Assembly: GCF_000955805.1 (NCBI RefSeq)
Contig: NZ_JYOA01000003.1
Span: forward strand, 25,540-89,539
Reading direction: 5' to 3'
Length of the DNA stretch: 64,000 nt
Origin: Pseudomonas sp. 21
Lineage (GTDB): Bacteria; Pseudomonadota; Gammaproteobacteria; Pseudomonadales; Pseudomonadaceae
Shown here: piece by piece, positions 36,552 through 45,814 of the stretch
How the letters are laid out: every line of letters begins with the position of its first letter
Numbering within the stretch: the first letter of the stretch is position 1
Translations under genes and position numbers: made by a program
The notes under the pieces: generated by a model
What the model was told of the DNA's origin: nothing
The model's database searches: none
What the model saw: only the letters and a program-made list of their open reading frames with translations

Positions 36552-38858
36552 ATGTCGCGTCAATCCACCGAGTTCGCCGGCAGCAAGCCGCGCCTTCTAG
36601 TCAGCGCTGTCGGCGTGGCGATCACCGCCATGTCCGGTACTCATCTGGCCCACGCCGCCGAAGCTTCGTCGAAGAAGTCCAGCCAGGACGTGCTGTCCCT
36701 GGACGCCGACACCGTCGTCGGCACCCAGCAGCAGGACCCGACCACCTACAACGTCGAGAAGTCCGCTTCGAAGAAGTACACCGCGCCGCTGCTGGACACG
36801 CCGCGTTCGGTGACCGTGGTGCCGCAGCAGGTGATCAAGGACACCGGCGCGCTGACCCTGCAGGACGCGCTGCGTACCGTGCCGGGCATTACCTTCGGCG
36901 CCGGCGAGGGTGGCAACCCGACGGGTGACCGCCCGTTCATCCGTGGCTTCGACGCGCAGAGCGACACCTACGTCGACGGCGTCCGCGACACCGGCGCGCA
37001 ATCCCGCGAGGTCTTCAACCTCGAGCAGATCGAAGTCAGCAAGGGCCCGAACTCGGCCTTCGGTGGCCGCGGCTCGGCCGGTGGCAGCCTGAACCTGATC
37101 AGCAAGCAGGCCAAGGCCGGCAACTTCACCGACGGCAGCTTCACCTACGGCTCCGACCAGACCCGTCGCTACACCCTCGACACCAACCAGGAGTTCCTCG
37201 ACGGCAACGCCGCCTTCCGCCTGAACCTGATGACCCACGACCAGAACGTCGCCGGTCGCCAGGCGGTGGACGCCAGCCGCTGGGGTATCGCGCCGTCCCT
37301 GAGCTTCGGCCTCAACGGCCCGACCCGCGTCACCGTCAGCCATTACCACCTGGAAAGCGACGACACCCCGGACTCGGGCATCCCGTACGCCAAGAGCGCC
37401 GACCGCAGCAAGCACAACCCCGACAAGCCGGTGAACGTCGACCGCGACAACTACTACGGCCTCGAGGATCGCGACTTCCAGAAGAGCCGCATCGACACCA
37501 GCACCATCACCTTCGAACACGATTTCAACGATGCCCTGAGCCTGCGCAACACCACGCGCTACGGCACCGCGCACCAGGACTACATCTGGACCCAGCCCGA
37601 CGACAGCCAGGGCAACATCAACAACGGGACCGTCTGGCGCCGCAACAACAACCGCATCAGCACCACCACCACCGCGACCAACCAGACCGACCTGTTCGGC
37701 GAGTTCTACCTGGCCGGCTTCAAGAACAGCTTCACCACCGGCCTGGAATTCACCCGCGAGGACAGCAAGCGCGACGGCTACACGGTGAACACCAACACCG
37801 GCTCCAGCGCGGGCGCCAACAAGTGCCGCCCGGCCATCGTCGGCGCGCCCAGCGGCTACAACTGCACCAGCCTGGAAAACCCGAACCCGCACGACCCGTG
37901 GAACGGCAGCATCGTCCGCAACTACAAGCCGCTGAACACCGTGGCCACCACCAAGGCGATCTACGGCTTCGACACCATCGACCTCAACGAGCAATGGCAG
38001 GTCAACGTCGGCGCGCGCTTCGACAGCTTCGAGACCACCGCGAAGAACCATGGCGTGAGCCCGACCACCAAGTTCGAAGACAGCTCCAGCTTCTGGAACT
38101 GGCAGGCCGGCGTGGTCTACAAGCCGGCGCCCAACGGCAGCATCTATGCGTCCTACGCCACCTCGGCGACCCCGCCGGGTTCGATGCTGGACAACGGTGA
38201 CACCGGCAACGCCGTGGACACCTTCGCGGTGAAGAACAACCTGGAGCCGGAAGAAACCACCAACTACGAAATCGGCACCAAGTGGAACTTCCTCGACGAG
38301 CGCCTGGAGCTGACCGCGGCGATCTTCCGCACCGACAAGGACAACGCGCGCGTACTGGTCTCCAACCAGACCTACGACAACGCCGGCCAGTCCCGCGTCG
38401 ACGGCATCGAGCTGTCCGCCAGCGGCAAGATCACCGACAAGTGGAAGGTCTTCGCCGGTTACAGCTACCTCGACAGCGAGCTGGTCAAGGCGGGCAAGTC
38501 CGGTCGTAGCGGCGCGGTGAACGCCACCGCTCCGTCCAACGACGGCAACCAGATGCCCAACACCCCGGAAAACAGCTTCAGCCTGTGGACCACCTACGAC
38601 GTACTGCCCAACGCCACCATCGGCGGCGGCACCTTCTACGTCGACAAGGTCTACGGCGACGTGGCCAACACCATGTACGTGCCGGACTACTGGCGCTACG
38701 ACGCGATGGCCGCCTACAAGCTGAGCAAGAACGTCGACTTCCAGCTCAACGTGCAGAACGTCTTCGACAAGCAGTACTTCGACAAGGCCTACGCCTCGCA
38801 CTACGCGTCGCAGGCGGCCGGCCGCACCGTGCTGCTGTCCACCAACTTCCACTTCTAA
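36552..38858 (+). CDS. piuA: PiuA, TonB-dependent catecholate siderophore receptor
   Basis: A 768-residue outer-membrane receptor. It starts with a long twin-hydrophobic signal (MSRQSTEFAGSKPRLLVSAV, cleavage after HAA near residue 36). The TonB plug domain (about 75-190) has PRSVTVVPQQVIKDTGA and LRTVPGITFGAGEGG. The 22-strand barrel ends in the typical terminal Phe after LLSTNFHF. It resembles Fiu/PiuA receptors, which import monocatechol iron chelates and also admit siderophore-cephalosporin conjugates. Fur-type control and the divergent piuC support iron regulation. A terminator follows. Confidence 0.95.
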   Translation: MSRQSTEFAGSKPRLLVSAVGVAITAMSGTHLAHAAEASSKKSSQDVLSLDADTVVGTQQQDPTTYNVEKSASKKYTAPLLDTPRSVTVVPQQVIKDTGALTLQDALRTVPGITFGAGEGGNPTGDRPFIRGFDAQSDTYVDGVRDTGAQSREVFNLEQIEVSKGPNSAFGGRGSAGGSLNLISKQAKAGNFTDGSFTYGSDQTRRYTLDTNQEFLDGNAAFRLNLMTHDQNVAGRQAVDASRWGIAPSLSFGLNGPTRVTVSHYHLESDDTPDSGIPYAKSADRSKHNPDKPVNVDRDNYYGLEDRDFQKSRIDTSTITFEHDFNDALSLRNTTRYGTAHQDYIWTQPDDSQGNINNGTVWRRNNNRISTTTTATNQTDLFGEFYLAGFKNSFTTGLEFTREDSKRDGYTVNTNTGSSAGANKCRPAIVGAPSGYNCTSLENPNPHDPWNGSIVRNYKPLNTVATTKAIYGFDTIDLNEQWQVNVGARFDSFETTAKNHGVSPTTKFEDSSSFWNWQAGVVYKPAPNGSIYASYATSATPPGSMLDNGDTGNAVDTFAVKNNLEPEETTNYEIGTKWNFLDERLELTAAIFRTDKDNARVLVSNQTYDNAGQSRVDGIELSASGKITDKWKVFAGYSYLDSELVKAGKSGRSGAVNATAPSNDGNQMPNTPENSFSLWTTYDVLPNATIGGGTFYVDKVYGDVANTMYVPDYWRYDAMAAYKLSKNVDFQLNVQNVFDKQYFDKAYASHYASQAAGRTVLLSTNFHF

Positions 38859-38880
38859 GGGCGCGCACCTCTGGCGACCC

Positions 38881-38916
38881 GCCCCGGCCGATGCTCCTCG
38901 GCCGGGGCTTTTCTTT
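38881..38916 (+). terminator. Intrinsic terminator of piuA
   Basis: GCCCCGGCCGA-(6)-TCGGCCGGGGC followed by TTTTCTTT, 22 bases after the piuA stop. Confidence 0.92.
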
Positions 38917-38977
38917 GTCCGGGCCGCCAGTGCCGAAGGTAAGGCCAGGGTAAAGATTGTTAAAACGGCTGCGTTTG

Positions 38978-38996
38978 CGAGCCATTCTCATTAAAA
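38978..38996 (+). promoter_or_regulatory. Possible Fur-type site upstream of piuB
   Basis: GCGAGCCATTCTCATTAAA contains the ATTCTCATT half typical of Pseudomonas Fur boxes, 41 bases before the chosen piuB start. The match is partial. Confidence 0.5.
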
Positions 38997-39036
38997 TGCC
39001 CGCCCTGCGTGATGGGTGTCCGAAGGTGAAGCCGCG

Positions 39037-41589
39037 GTGTTGAAGAAAGTCCTTTTCCAGTTGCATTGGCTGTTCGGTATCAGCGCAGGACTTGTGCTGG
39101 CGCTGATGGGGATCACCGGGGCGATGCTGTCGTTCCAGGATGAAATCCTGCGGGCCATCAACCCCGAGAGCCTGGTGGTGGAAAAGCGCGCCGAAGCGGT
39201 GCTGCCGATGGACGAACTGATCCGCCGGGTGGAAAGCGCCGAACCAGGCAAGAAGGTCGCCTTCTTCTGGCTCAAGACCGAGGGCGTGGAGTCCGCGCGC
39301 ATCTTCTTCACCCCGCCACCGGGCCAGCGCCGTGGCGAATCCCTGTACGTCGATCCCTACACCGCGCAAGCCCTGCCCGCTCCAGTGGGCGAGGGCGCCT
39401 TCATGTTCATCATGCAGCTGCACCGCTTCCTCGCCGCCGGCGAAGTCGGCCAGCGGATCACTGCCGCCTGCACCCTGATCCTGATTTTCTTCTGCCTCTC
39501 CGGCCTGTACCTGCGCTGGCCGCGCAAGGCGCTGAACTGGCGCACCTGGCTGACCTTCGACTGGCGCAAGAAAGGCCGCGCCTTCAACTGGGACCTGCAC
39601 GCCGTGGCCGGCACCTGGTGCCTGGTGTTCTATCTCCTGGCCTCGCTGACCGGCCTGTACTGGTCCTACGAGTGGTACCGCAACGGCCTGTTCAAGCTGC
39701 TCGACGACGCCCCCGCCGGCCAGGCCAAGGGCGGCCAGCGCGGTGGCGGCAAGCGCGGTCCGGCGCCCGAGGGCCCGCCGCCGGTAGTCGATGCCACCGC
39801 GATCTGGAACACCATCCAGCAGACCGGCGGCTCCGCCATGACTGCCTACAACCTGCGCCTGCCGCCGGTGAAGGGCCAGCCGGCCACCGTCTTCTACCTT
39901 CTCGATGACGCCGCCCACGAGCGCGCCTTCAACGAGATGACCATCGACCCGGCCAGCGGCAAGCTGCTCAAGGACCGCCGCTACAACGACAGCAGCACCG
40001 GCAAGCAACTGCTCACCAGCGTCTACGCCCTGCATGTGGGCAGCTACTTTGGCCTCACCGGGCGCATCCTGATGATGCTCGCCAGCCTGGCCATGCCGCT
40101 GTTCTTCATCACCGGCTGGCTGCTCTACCTCGACCGCCGCCGCAAGAAGCGCGCGGCCCTGGCCGCCCGCGGCGAGCTGGGCACTACGGCAGGTGGCGCC
40201 GACTCCTGGTTGATCGGCTACGCCAGCCAGAGCGGCTTCGCCGAGCAATTGGCCTGGCAGAGCGCCGGCCAGCTGCAGGCTGCCGGCCTGCCGGTTCGCG
40301 TCGAACCGCTGGGCAAGCTGGACCGCGCGCAGCTGGAGCAGACTCGCAACGCGCTGTTCGTGGTCAGCACCTTTGGTGAGGGCGAGGCGCCCGATGGCGC
40401 CCGTGGCTTCGAGCGCCAGATGCTCGGCCAGACCCTCGGCCTCAACGACCTGCGCTTTGCCGTGCTCGCCCTGGGCGACCGTCAGTACGAGCAATTCTGT
40501 GGTTTCGCCCGGCGCCTGCAGGGCTGGTTGCAAGGCCAGGGCGCGCGCCCGTTGTTCGACGGCGTGGAAGTCGACAACGGCGACGCCGCCGCACTGCATG
40601 ATTGGCAGGTGCGCTTGGCCGAACTCTCCGGCGCCGCGCCGCAAGTGGCCTTCACCGCGCCGGCCTTCGAGGTCTGGACGCTGAGTGGCCGTGAACACCT
40701 GAACCCCGGCAGCCAGGGCGAATCCACCTGGCTGCTGCGCCTTGCTGCGCCGAACGATTCGCAGATCGACTGGGCCGCCGGCGACCTGGTGGAAATCGTC
40801 CCGCGCCAACCGGAGTTCCTCGTCGCCCGCTGGCTCGAACGCCTCGGCCTCGACGGCGCGGCCAAGGTACAGGTGGATGGCCTGGCCATGCCGCTGAAGG
40901 ACGCCCTGGCCGGCTGCCTGCTGCCGGGTAACCTGGAACACCTGGTCGGCCAGCATGGCCAGGCGGTCCATGACGCGCTGATCAAGCTCTCCGTGCGCCA
41001 GTACTCCATCGCCTCGCTGCGCAGCGCAGGCGCCCTGGAACTGATTGTGCGCCAGGAGCAGCACGCCGACGGCTCGCTGGGCATTTGTTCCGGCTGGCTG
41101 ACCGAGTACCTGCCCGAAGGCGGCAGCCTGCTGCTGCGCCTGCGCCGCAACCGCAGCTTCCACCTGACCGAGGAAGATCGCCCGCTGATCCTGATCGGCA
41201 ACGGCACCGGGATCGCCGGCCTGCGCGCATTACTACAGGCGAGCGTGGCCGAGGGCCGCTCACGCAACTGGTTGCTGTTCGGCGAACGCAACATCGCCCA
41301 CGACTTCTACTGCCGCGAGGAGCTCGAAGGCCTGCTGGCGCGCGGCGAGCTGCAGCGCCTGGACGTCGCCTTCTCCCGCGATCAGGCGGAAAAGGTCTAC
41401 GTGCAGGACCGCCTGCGCGCCAGTGGCGAAGTCCTTGCCCAGTGGCTCGACGAGGGGGCGGCGATCTACGTTTGCGGCAGCCTGCAAGGCATGGCCGAGG
41501 GCGTCGACCGCGCCCTGCGCGAGATGCTTGGCGATGCCGAGGTCGAGGCGCTGCTGGAGAGTGGGCGGTATCGGCGCGACGTGTATTGA
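39037..41589 (+). CDS. piuB: PiuB, PepSY-domain ferric/sulfite-reductase-type flavoprotein
   Basis: A membrane oxidoreductase of about 850 residues. The N-terminal half (about 1-375) has four transmembrane segments with PepSY-type repeats (HWLFGISAGLVLALMGITGA, HRFLAAGEVGQRI). The C-terminal half has a flavodoxin-like FMN domain (about 395-530, YASQSGFAEQLA, STFGEGEAPDG) and an FAD/NADPH reductase domain (RQYSIAS, LIGNGTGIAGLRALL). It probably reduces imported ferric complexes. The start is uncertain: GTG at 39037 (VLKKVLFQLHW) has AAGG 10 bases upstream and fits relatives; GTG at 39016 would add 7 residues. Confidence 0.9.
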   Translation: MLKKVLFQLHWLFGISAGLVLALMGITGAMLSFQDEILRAINPESLVVEKRAEAVLPMDELIRRVESAEPGKKVAFFWLKTEGVESARIFFTPPPGQRRGESLYVDPYTAQALPAPVGEGAFMFIMQLHRFLAAGEVGQRITAACTLILIFFCLSGLYLRWPRKALNWRTWLTFDWRKKGRAFNWDLHAVAGTWCLVFYLLASLTGLYWSYEWYRNGLFKLLDDAPAGQAKGGQRGGGKRGPAPEGPPPVVDATAIWNTIQQTGGSAMTAYNLRLPPVKGQPATVFYLLDDAAHERAFNEMTIDPASGKLLKDRRYNDSSTGKQLLTSVYALHVGSYFGLTGRILMMLASLAMPLFFITGWLLYLDRRRKKRAALAARGELGTTAGGADSWLIGYASQSGFAEQLAWQSAGQLQAAGLPVRVEPLGKLDRAQLEQTRNALFVVSTFGEGEAPDGARGFERQMLGQTLGLNDLRFAVLALGDRQYEQFCGFARRLQGWLQGQGARPLFDGVEVDNGDAAALHDWQVRLAELSGAAPQVAFTAPAFEVWTLSGREHLNPGSQGESTWLLRLAAPNDSQIDWAAGDLVEIVPRQPEFLVARWLERLGLDGAAKVQVDGLAMPLKDALAGCLLPGNLEHLVGQHGQAVHDALIKLSVRQYSIASLRSAGALELIVRQEQHADGSLGICSGWLTEYLPEGGSLLLRLRRNRSFHLTEEDRPLILIGNGTGIAGLRALLQASVAEGRSRNWLLFGERNIAHDFYCREELEGLLARGELQRLDVAFSRDQAEKVYVQDRLRASGEVLAQWLDEGAAIYVCGSLQGMAEGVDRALREMLGDAEVEALLESGRYRRDVY

Positions 41590-41611
41590 GCAGGTGTTGG
41601 GCGTAGCCCAT

Positions 41612-41733
41612 CGCGGACGGAGTCCGCTCCCACGCTCAGCGTGACTGGCTTTTCGTAGGAGCGAGCTTGCTCGCGAACGGATTTTCCGGCGGCTCCGGCG
41701 CGGGGGGGGTTCGCGAGCAAGCTCGCTCCTACA
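41612..41733. repeat. REP cluster between piuB and lpxO
   Basis: A second-type arm CGCGGACGGAGTCCGCTCC (41612-41630), then a canonical inverted pair 41654-41733 (CGTAGGAGCGAGCTTGCTC ... GCTCGCTCCTACA) whose loop has a run of eight G. Confidence 0.85.
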
Positions 41734-41768
41734 GGGGAGCAACGCACTGCGTTGTCGGCGGCGCAAGC

Positions 41769-41800
41769 AAAAAGGCCCCCGCGAATGCGGAGGCCTTTTT
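41769..41800 (-). terminator. Terminator of lpxO (bidirectional)
   Basis: AAAAAGGCC-CCCGC-GAAT-GCGG-A-GGCCTTTTT, a long imperfect hairpin with A and T tracts on both sides, between piuB and the end of lpxO. Confidence 0.88.
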
Positions 41801-41827
41801 GATATCGGGGCGCTTGAATCCAGTCGC

Positions 41828-42730
41828 TCAGATCCACAAGAACAGCGCCAGCACCGCCGCGAAGAACCCCCACTTCTGCAGGTAGTACAGCTTGCGGTTG
41901 CGCTTCTTCAGCGCCTTGCCGTGCAGGCGGATCTTGTACAGCGAAGCGAAGGCGCGGTTGATCCCACCGGTCTTGTCGCCCGCGTCGTTGGGCGAGGCCG
42001 CCGCGGCCATCACGTTGCGGCTGAACCAGCGGTTGAACGCCGTCACCCAGCCGTATTTCAGCGGCCGCTCGATGTCGCAGAAGAGGATCACCCGGTCGTG
42101 GTCCGTGGTGTTCTCGGCGTAGTGGATGTAGGTCTCGTCGAACACCACCGCTTCGCCGTCGCGCCAGTGATAGCGCTCGCCGTCGACCTCGATGAAGCAG
42201 CCTGGATCGTTCGGCGTCAGCAGGCCCAAGTGGTAACGCAGCGAACCGGCGTAGGGGTCGCGGTGGCGCACCAGGCGTGAGCCCGGCGGCAGTTCGGCGA
42301 ACATCGCCGCCTTCACCGACGGAATCTGCCGCAGCAGCTCGGTGGTCTTCGGGCACAGGGCGTCGGCGGAGGGGTGGCTATCGTCGTACCATTTCAGGTA
42401 GAAGCGCTTCCAGCCGGTCTTGAAGAAAGAGTTGAAACCCACGTCGTTGAGCTGGTCGGAACGCTTGATGCTGCCGGCATCGCGCAGGTGCAGCGCTTCG
42501 CTGCGGATGGCTTCCCAGTTCTCGGTCAACAGGCGCATTTCCGGGAACTGCTCGGTCGCCAGGTACGGGCGGCTGGGTACCTTGGAGAACAGGTACATCA
42601 GGCAGTTGATCGGCGCCAGGAAGCTGGAGTGGTCGCTCAGCTGGCGCGTGAACTTGTGGCGCACCCGTCCACGCAGGTGGACATAGACGATGCTCAGGCC
42701 GAAGGCGGCCAGGATGGCGGCTTTGATCAT
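41828..42730 (-). CDS. lpxO: LpxO-type lipid A 2-hydroxylase (aspartyl/asparaginyl beta-hydroxylase family)
   Basis: A 300-residue Fe(II)/2-oxoglutarate dioxygenase anchored at both ends by hydrophobic segments (about 4-20 and 285-300). It resembles LpxO, which 2-hydroxylates secondary acyl chains of lipid A. Family motifs: SRLVRHRDPYAGSLRYHLGL (iron His and Asp) and the distal histidine in DETYIHYAENTT, with ERPL basic loop. Its place next to the piu genes matches lpxO1 of P. aeruginosa. Iron dependence of the enzyme may explain its iron-gene neighbourhood. Confidence 0.9.
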   Translation of the reverse strand: MIKAAILAAFGLSIVYVHLRGRVRHKFTRQLSDHSSFLAPINCLMYLFSKVPSRPYLATEQFPEMRLLTENWEAIRSEALHLRDAGSIKRSDQLNDVGFNSFFKTGWKRFYLKWYDDSHPSADALCPKTTELLRQIPSVKAAMFAELPPGSRLVRHRDPYAGSLRYHLGLLTPNDPGCFIEVDGERYHWRDGEAVVFDETYIHYAENTTDHDRVILFCDIERPLKYGWVTAFNRWFSRNVMAAAASPNDAGDKTGGINRAFASLYKIRLHGKALKKRNRKLYYLQKWGFFAAVLALFLWI

Positions 42731-42844
42731 TCGGGGAGGTATCCGCTACTACAGACCGGGGATAGTACTCCTCCTGAACGTGACTGAGTATTCTCCGAAG
42801 GCCAAAGGCCATGGTCTGCTTTACCCTGTAGGAAACCTGGAAGG

Positions 42845-43612
42845 ATGGCGACACCGATGACCGAGAGCACGACGCGAATCCTGCTCAACTGCGACATGGG
42901 CGAAAGCTTCGGCGCCTGGCGCATGGGCGACGATACCCATGCCATGCCGCTGATCGACCAGGCCAACCTCGCCTGTGGCTACCATGCCGGCGACCCGCTG
43001 ACCATGCAGCGCACCGTGCGCCTGGCGGTGGAGCAGGGCGTCAGCATCGGTGCCCACCCGGCCTACCCGGACCTCGCCGGCTTCGGCCGCCGGCACATGA
43101 ACTGCTCGCCCGAGGAGGTCCACGCCCTGGTGCTGTACCAGATCGGCGCGCTGGATGCCTTCTGCCGCGCCGCCGGCACCCAGGTGGCCTACGTGAAGCC
43201 TCATGGCGCGCTGTACAACGACCTGGTGCGCGACGATGCGCTGCTCTCCGCCGTGCTCGACGCCTGCGCCGCCTACCGCAAGCGCCTGCCGCTGATGGTG
43301 CTGGCGCTGGCCGACAACCAGCGCGAGCTGCAGCTGGCTGACGCCGCCGACGTGCCGCTGATGTTCGAAGCCTTTGCCGATCGTGCCTACCTTTCCGATG
43401 GCCAGCTTGCCCCGCGCCGGCTGCCCAACGCGGTGCACCACGAGCCTCAGCGCATCCTCGACCAGGCCCTGGCCATCGCCCGCGGCGAGCCCTTCCCGGA
43501 TATCGACGGCAACCCGCTGCGCCTGCGTGCCGACAGCCTCTGCGTGCATGGCGACAACCCCGAATCCCTGGCGGTGCTGCGGCGCCTGCGTGGCCTGCTG
43601 GACCAGGCATGA
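42845..43612 (+). CDS. pxpA: 5-oxoprolinase subunit A (LamB/YcsF)
   Basis: A 255-residue LamB/YcsF protein, part of the PxpABC ATP-dependent 5-oxoprolinase, which returns pyroglutamate to glutamate. Signature [16 protein letters not shown] near residue 14, [18 protein letters not shown] and [11 protein letters not shown]. Two starts are possible, 42845 (chosen, AGGAAA about 9 bases upstream) and 42857. The end overlaps pxpB by 4 bases. Confidence 0.93.
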   Translation: MATPMTESTTRILLNCDMGESFGAWRMGDDTHAMPLIDQANLACGYHAGDPLTMQRTVRLAVEQGVSIGAHPAYPDLAGFGRRHMNCSPEEVHALVLYQIGALDAFCRAAGTQVAYVKPHGALYNDLVRDDALLSAVLDACAAYRKRLPLMVLALADNQRELQLADAADVPLMFEAFADRAYLSDGQLAPRRLPNAVHHEPQRILDQALAIARGEPFPDIDGNPLRLRADSLCVHGDNPESLAVLRRLRGLLDQA

Positions 43613-44286
43613 TCCGCGTCGAAGCCTTCGGCGCCACGGCGCTGCTGATCACCCTCGCGGAGCAGCCCGACGATACGCTGCCGCTGCGCATCGCCCGACT
43701 GGCCGAACGCCTGCGCACCGAGCTGGGCGTGGCGCTGACGGATTGCGTGCCAGGCTGGACCACGCTGTTGCTGCACTACGACCTGCTGCGCATCGACCTC
43801 CCGCAATTGCAAAGCCGCGTGCAGGCCGCGCTGGCGGACTGGCCCGGTGACTCCCAGGTGAATGTCGCCGGGCGCCGGCATGAAATCGCCGTGTGGTATG
43901 CCGGCGAAGACCTCAGCGAAGTCGCCCGGCTGTGCGGGCTCACTTGCGTCCAGGTGATCGACCTGCACGCCGGCCGTGACTATCGCGTCGGTGCCATCGG
44001 CTTCTCTCCCGGCTTCGCCTACCTCGGCGAGCTGGACGAACGCCTCGCCCTGCCGCGGCGTGCCACGCCGCGCACGCACGTGCCGGCCGGCAGCCTGGCG
44101 ATTGCCGAGCGGCAGACGGCGGTTTATCCACAGGCCTCGCCCGGCGGCTGGCATCTGCTGGGGCGCACTGCGCAACGCCTGTTCGATCCGCAACGGCAGC
44201 CGCCTTGTCCGCTGGCCGTGGGTGATCTTGTACGTTTCCTGCCCATCGATGAGGCGACCTATCGCGCGGCCGGAGGCGAGCCATGA
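43609..44286 (+). CDS. pxpB: 5-oxoprolinase subunit B
   Basis: A 225-residue allophanate-hydrolase-subunit-1-type protein (KipI/PxpB). Typical motifs: [22 protein letters not shown] and [17 protein letters not shown]. The ATG overlaps the pxpA stop and the end overlaps pxpC, implying stoichiometric translation. Confidence 0.93.
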   Translation: MIRVEAFGATALLITLAEQPDDTLPLRIARLAERLRTELGVALTDCVPGWTTLLLHYDLLRIDLPQLQSRVQAALADWPGDSQVNVAGRRHEIAVWYAGEDLSEVARLCGLTCVQVIDLHAGRDYRVGAIGFSPGFAYLGELDERLALPRRATPRTHVPAGSLAIAERQTAVYPQASPGGWHLLGRTAQRLFDPQRQPPCPLAVGDLVRFLPIDEATYRAAGGEP

Positions 44287-45200
44287 GCCTGAAAGTCATC
44301 GCCTGCGGCCCGCTGTGTCTGCTGCAGGATGGCGGCCGGCAAGGCTGGCAGCACCTGGGCGTTTCTCCTGGCGGCCCTGTGGATAAACAGGCGGCGGCCT
44401 GGGCCAATCGCCTGCTCGGCAACACGCCGGGCGTGCCGTTGCTGGAAATCGCGCTGGGCGGTGTGGAGCTGGAAGTGCAGGCGGACACCTGGCTGGCGCT
44501 GACGGGGGCGGACGTGCCGGCCACCCTGGATGGCGAGCCGCTGCCGGGCTGGTCGCGCTTTCGCGCAGGGGTAGGGCAACGCCTGAAACTGGGCTTCGCC
44601 CGTGCCGGTCAGCGCGCCTATCTCGCCACTGCCGGGGGCTTCCATGCGCCGTCGATTCTGGGCAGCGTTGCGACCCAGACGCGGGAAAAGCTCGGGGGGC
44701 TTGCCGGCAATGGCCAGCCGCTCGCCGCTGACGATCTGCTGGAATGCGCAGCCTGCGGCGAACGCTTCACCCGCGGAGCCAGCGTGCCCTGGCCTTATCG
44801 ACCGGACTACCGCGAGACCCCGACACTGCGTGTGTTGCCGGGCCCGGATGCTTTCAGCGAGGAACAACGGCAGGCCTTCTTCGAACAGCGCTGGCAGGTC
44901 AGCCCGCAATCCGATCGCATGGGCGTGCGACTGCGCGGCGAAGCGCTGAGCGCGCCTCGCCGGCAATGGTCGCTGGGGATAGTCGAGGGCGCCATCCAGG
45001 TACCGCCGGACGGCCAGCCGATTGTCCTGCTGGCCGACCGCCAGAGCATGGGCGGCTACCCGCTGTTGGGCGTGCTGCACCCGCTGGACATCGGCCGCCT
45101 GGCGCAATGCCCGGCGCACAGCGAAGTGCGTTTTGCCCAGGCCCACGTGGAACAGGCGCAGGCGGACCTGCGCGCGTTCCGGCGCTTCTTCTCCGGCTGA
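44283..45200 (+). CDS. pxpC: 5-oxoprolinase subunit C
   Basis: A 305-residue biotin-dependent-carboxyltransferase-like/allophanate hydrolase subunit 2 protein (KipA/PxpC). It opens with LQDGGRQGWQHLGVSPGGPVD near residue 15 and has a cyclophilin-like fold. Conserved SDRMGVRLRGE and SMGGYPLLGV occur near the C terminus. Its end is 2 bases from the end of the convergent prfH, so the two transcripts must overlap. Confidence 0.93.
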   Translation: MSLKVIACGPLCLLQDGGRQGWQHLGVSPGGPVDKQAAAWANRLLGNTPGVPLLEIALGGVELEVQADTWLALTGADVPATLDGEPLPGWSRFRAGVGQRLKLGFARAGQRAYLATAGGFHAPSILGSVATQTREKLGGLAGNGQPLAADDLLECAACGERFTRGASVPWPYRPDYRETPTLRVLPGPDAFSEEQRQAFFEQRWQVSPQSDRMGVRLRGEALSAPRRQWSLGIVEGAIQVPPDGQPIVLLADRQSMGGYPLLGVLHPLDIGRLAQCPAHSEVRFAQAHVEQAQADLRAFRRFFSG

Positions 45201-45202
45201 CC

Positions 45203-45814
45203 TCAGCCCTCGAAGCGCTCGCCGCGAAACACCCGGCGTGGATTGCCGCGTTCCAGATGGTGATGCACCAGGCGACGTTCGGCACGCAGCTCGCTGCTCG
45301 CCTGCTCCGCGCGTTCCTCCAGCTTGCGGGCGATCAGCAGCAGCGCCAGGCGCTTGTTGGCGTGCTGGCTGCGCTCGCTCTGGACCTTCACGCTCAGGCC
45401 GCTGGCAAGGTGGGTGGCGCGCACCGCTGAATCGGTGGTGTTGACGTGCTGGCCGCCGGGGCCGGAGGAGCGCAGGGTTTCGAAGCGTACTTCGCCTTCG
45501 AGACTGGCCGGCGGCGCGTTGAATCGCGCGCCGCCGAAGTACCAGTTCTTGCGCCCGTGGTTGGGCCGGTAAGGGCTGGCGCAGACCCATTGCAGGGTGC
45601 CGCTCCAGTCCTCGGCCAGGGTTGCCGCAAAGTCGCCGTCCAGCGCCAGCAGCACCGAGAGCAGGGTGCCCCGGCGCGGGCCGGCTTCTTCCTCGATCAC
45701 GCGCACCTCGGCGCCGAAAGTCTCGGCTTCGCGCAGCAGTCGCTGCAGGGCCTTGGCCACGGCCAGCGCGCACTCGTCCGGCCCCTGGGCCGCGGACAAT
45801 TGCAGGAGGATCAT
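45203..45814 (-). CDS. prfH: PrfH, RF-H ribosome rescue factor
   Basis: A 203-residue class-I release-factor homologue with the peptidyl-hydrolysis GGQ motif ([19 protein letters not shown] at about 120-122) but without the stop-codon recognition domain, hence about half the length of RF1/RF2. From the family literature, PrfH acts on ribosomes whose 16S rRNA has been cut in the decoding centre and works with RtcB2. The ATG at 45814 shares a base with the rtcB2 stop. An ATG three codons upstream (45823) lies inside rtcB2. Confidence 0.92.
   Translation of the reverse strand: MILLQLSAAQGPDECALAVAKALQRLLREAETFGAEVRVIEEEAGPRRGTLLSVLLALDGDFAATLAEDWSGTLQWVCASPYRPNHGRKNWYFGGARFNAPPASLEGEVRFETLRSSGPGGQHVNTTDSAVRATHLASGLSVKVQSERSQHANKRLALLLIARKLEERAEQASSELRAERRLVHHHLERGNPRRVFRGERFEG

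Noticed and set aside
36597-38852. A 751-codon minus-strand frame opposite piuA
   Set aside because: Translation is Val/Gly/Ala-rich without motifs; piuA is a complete receptor.
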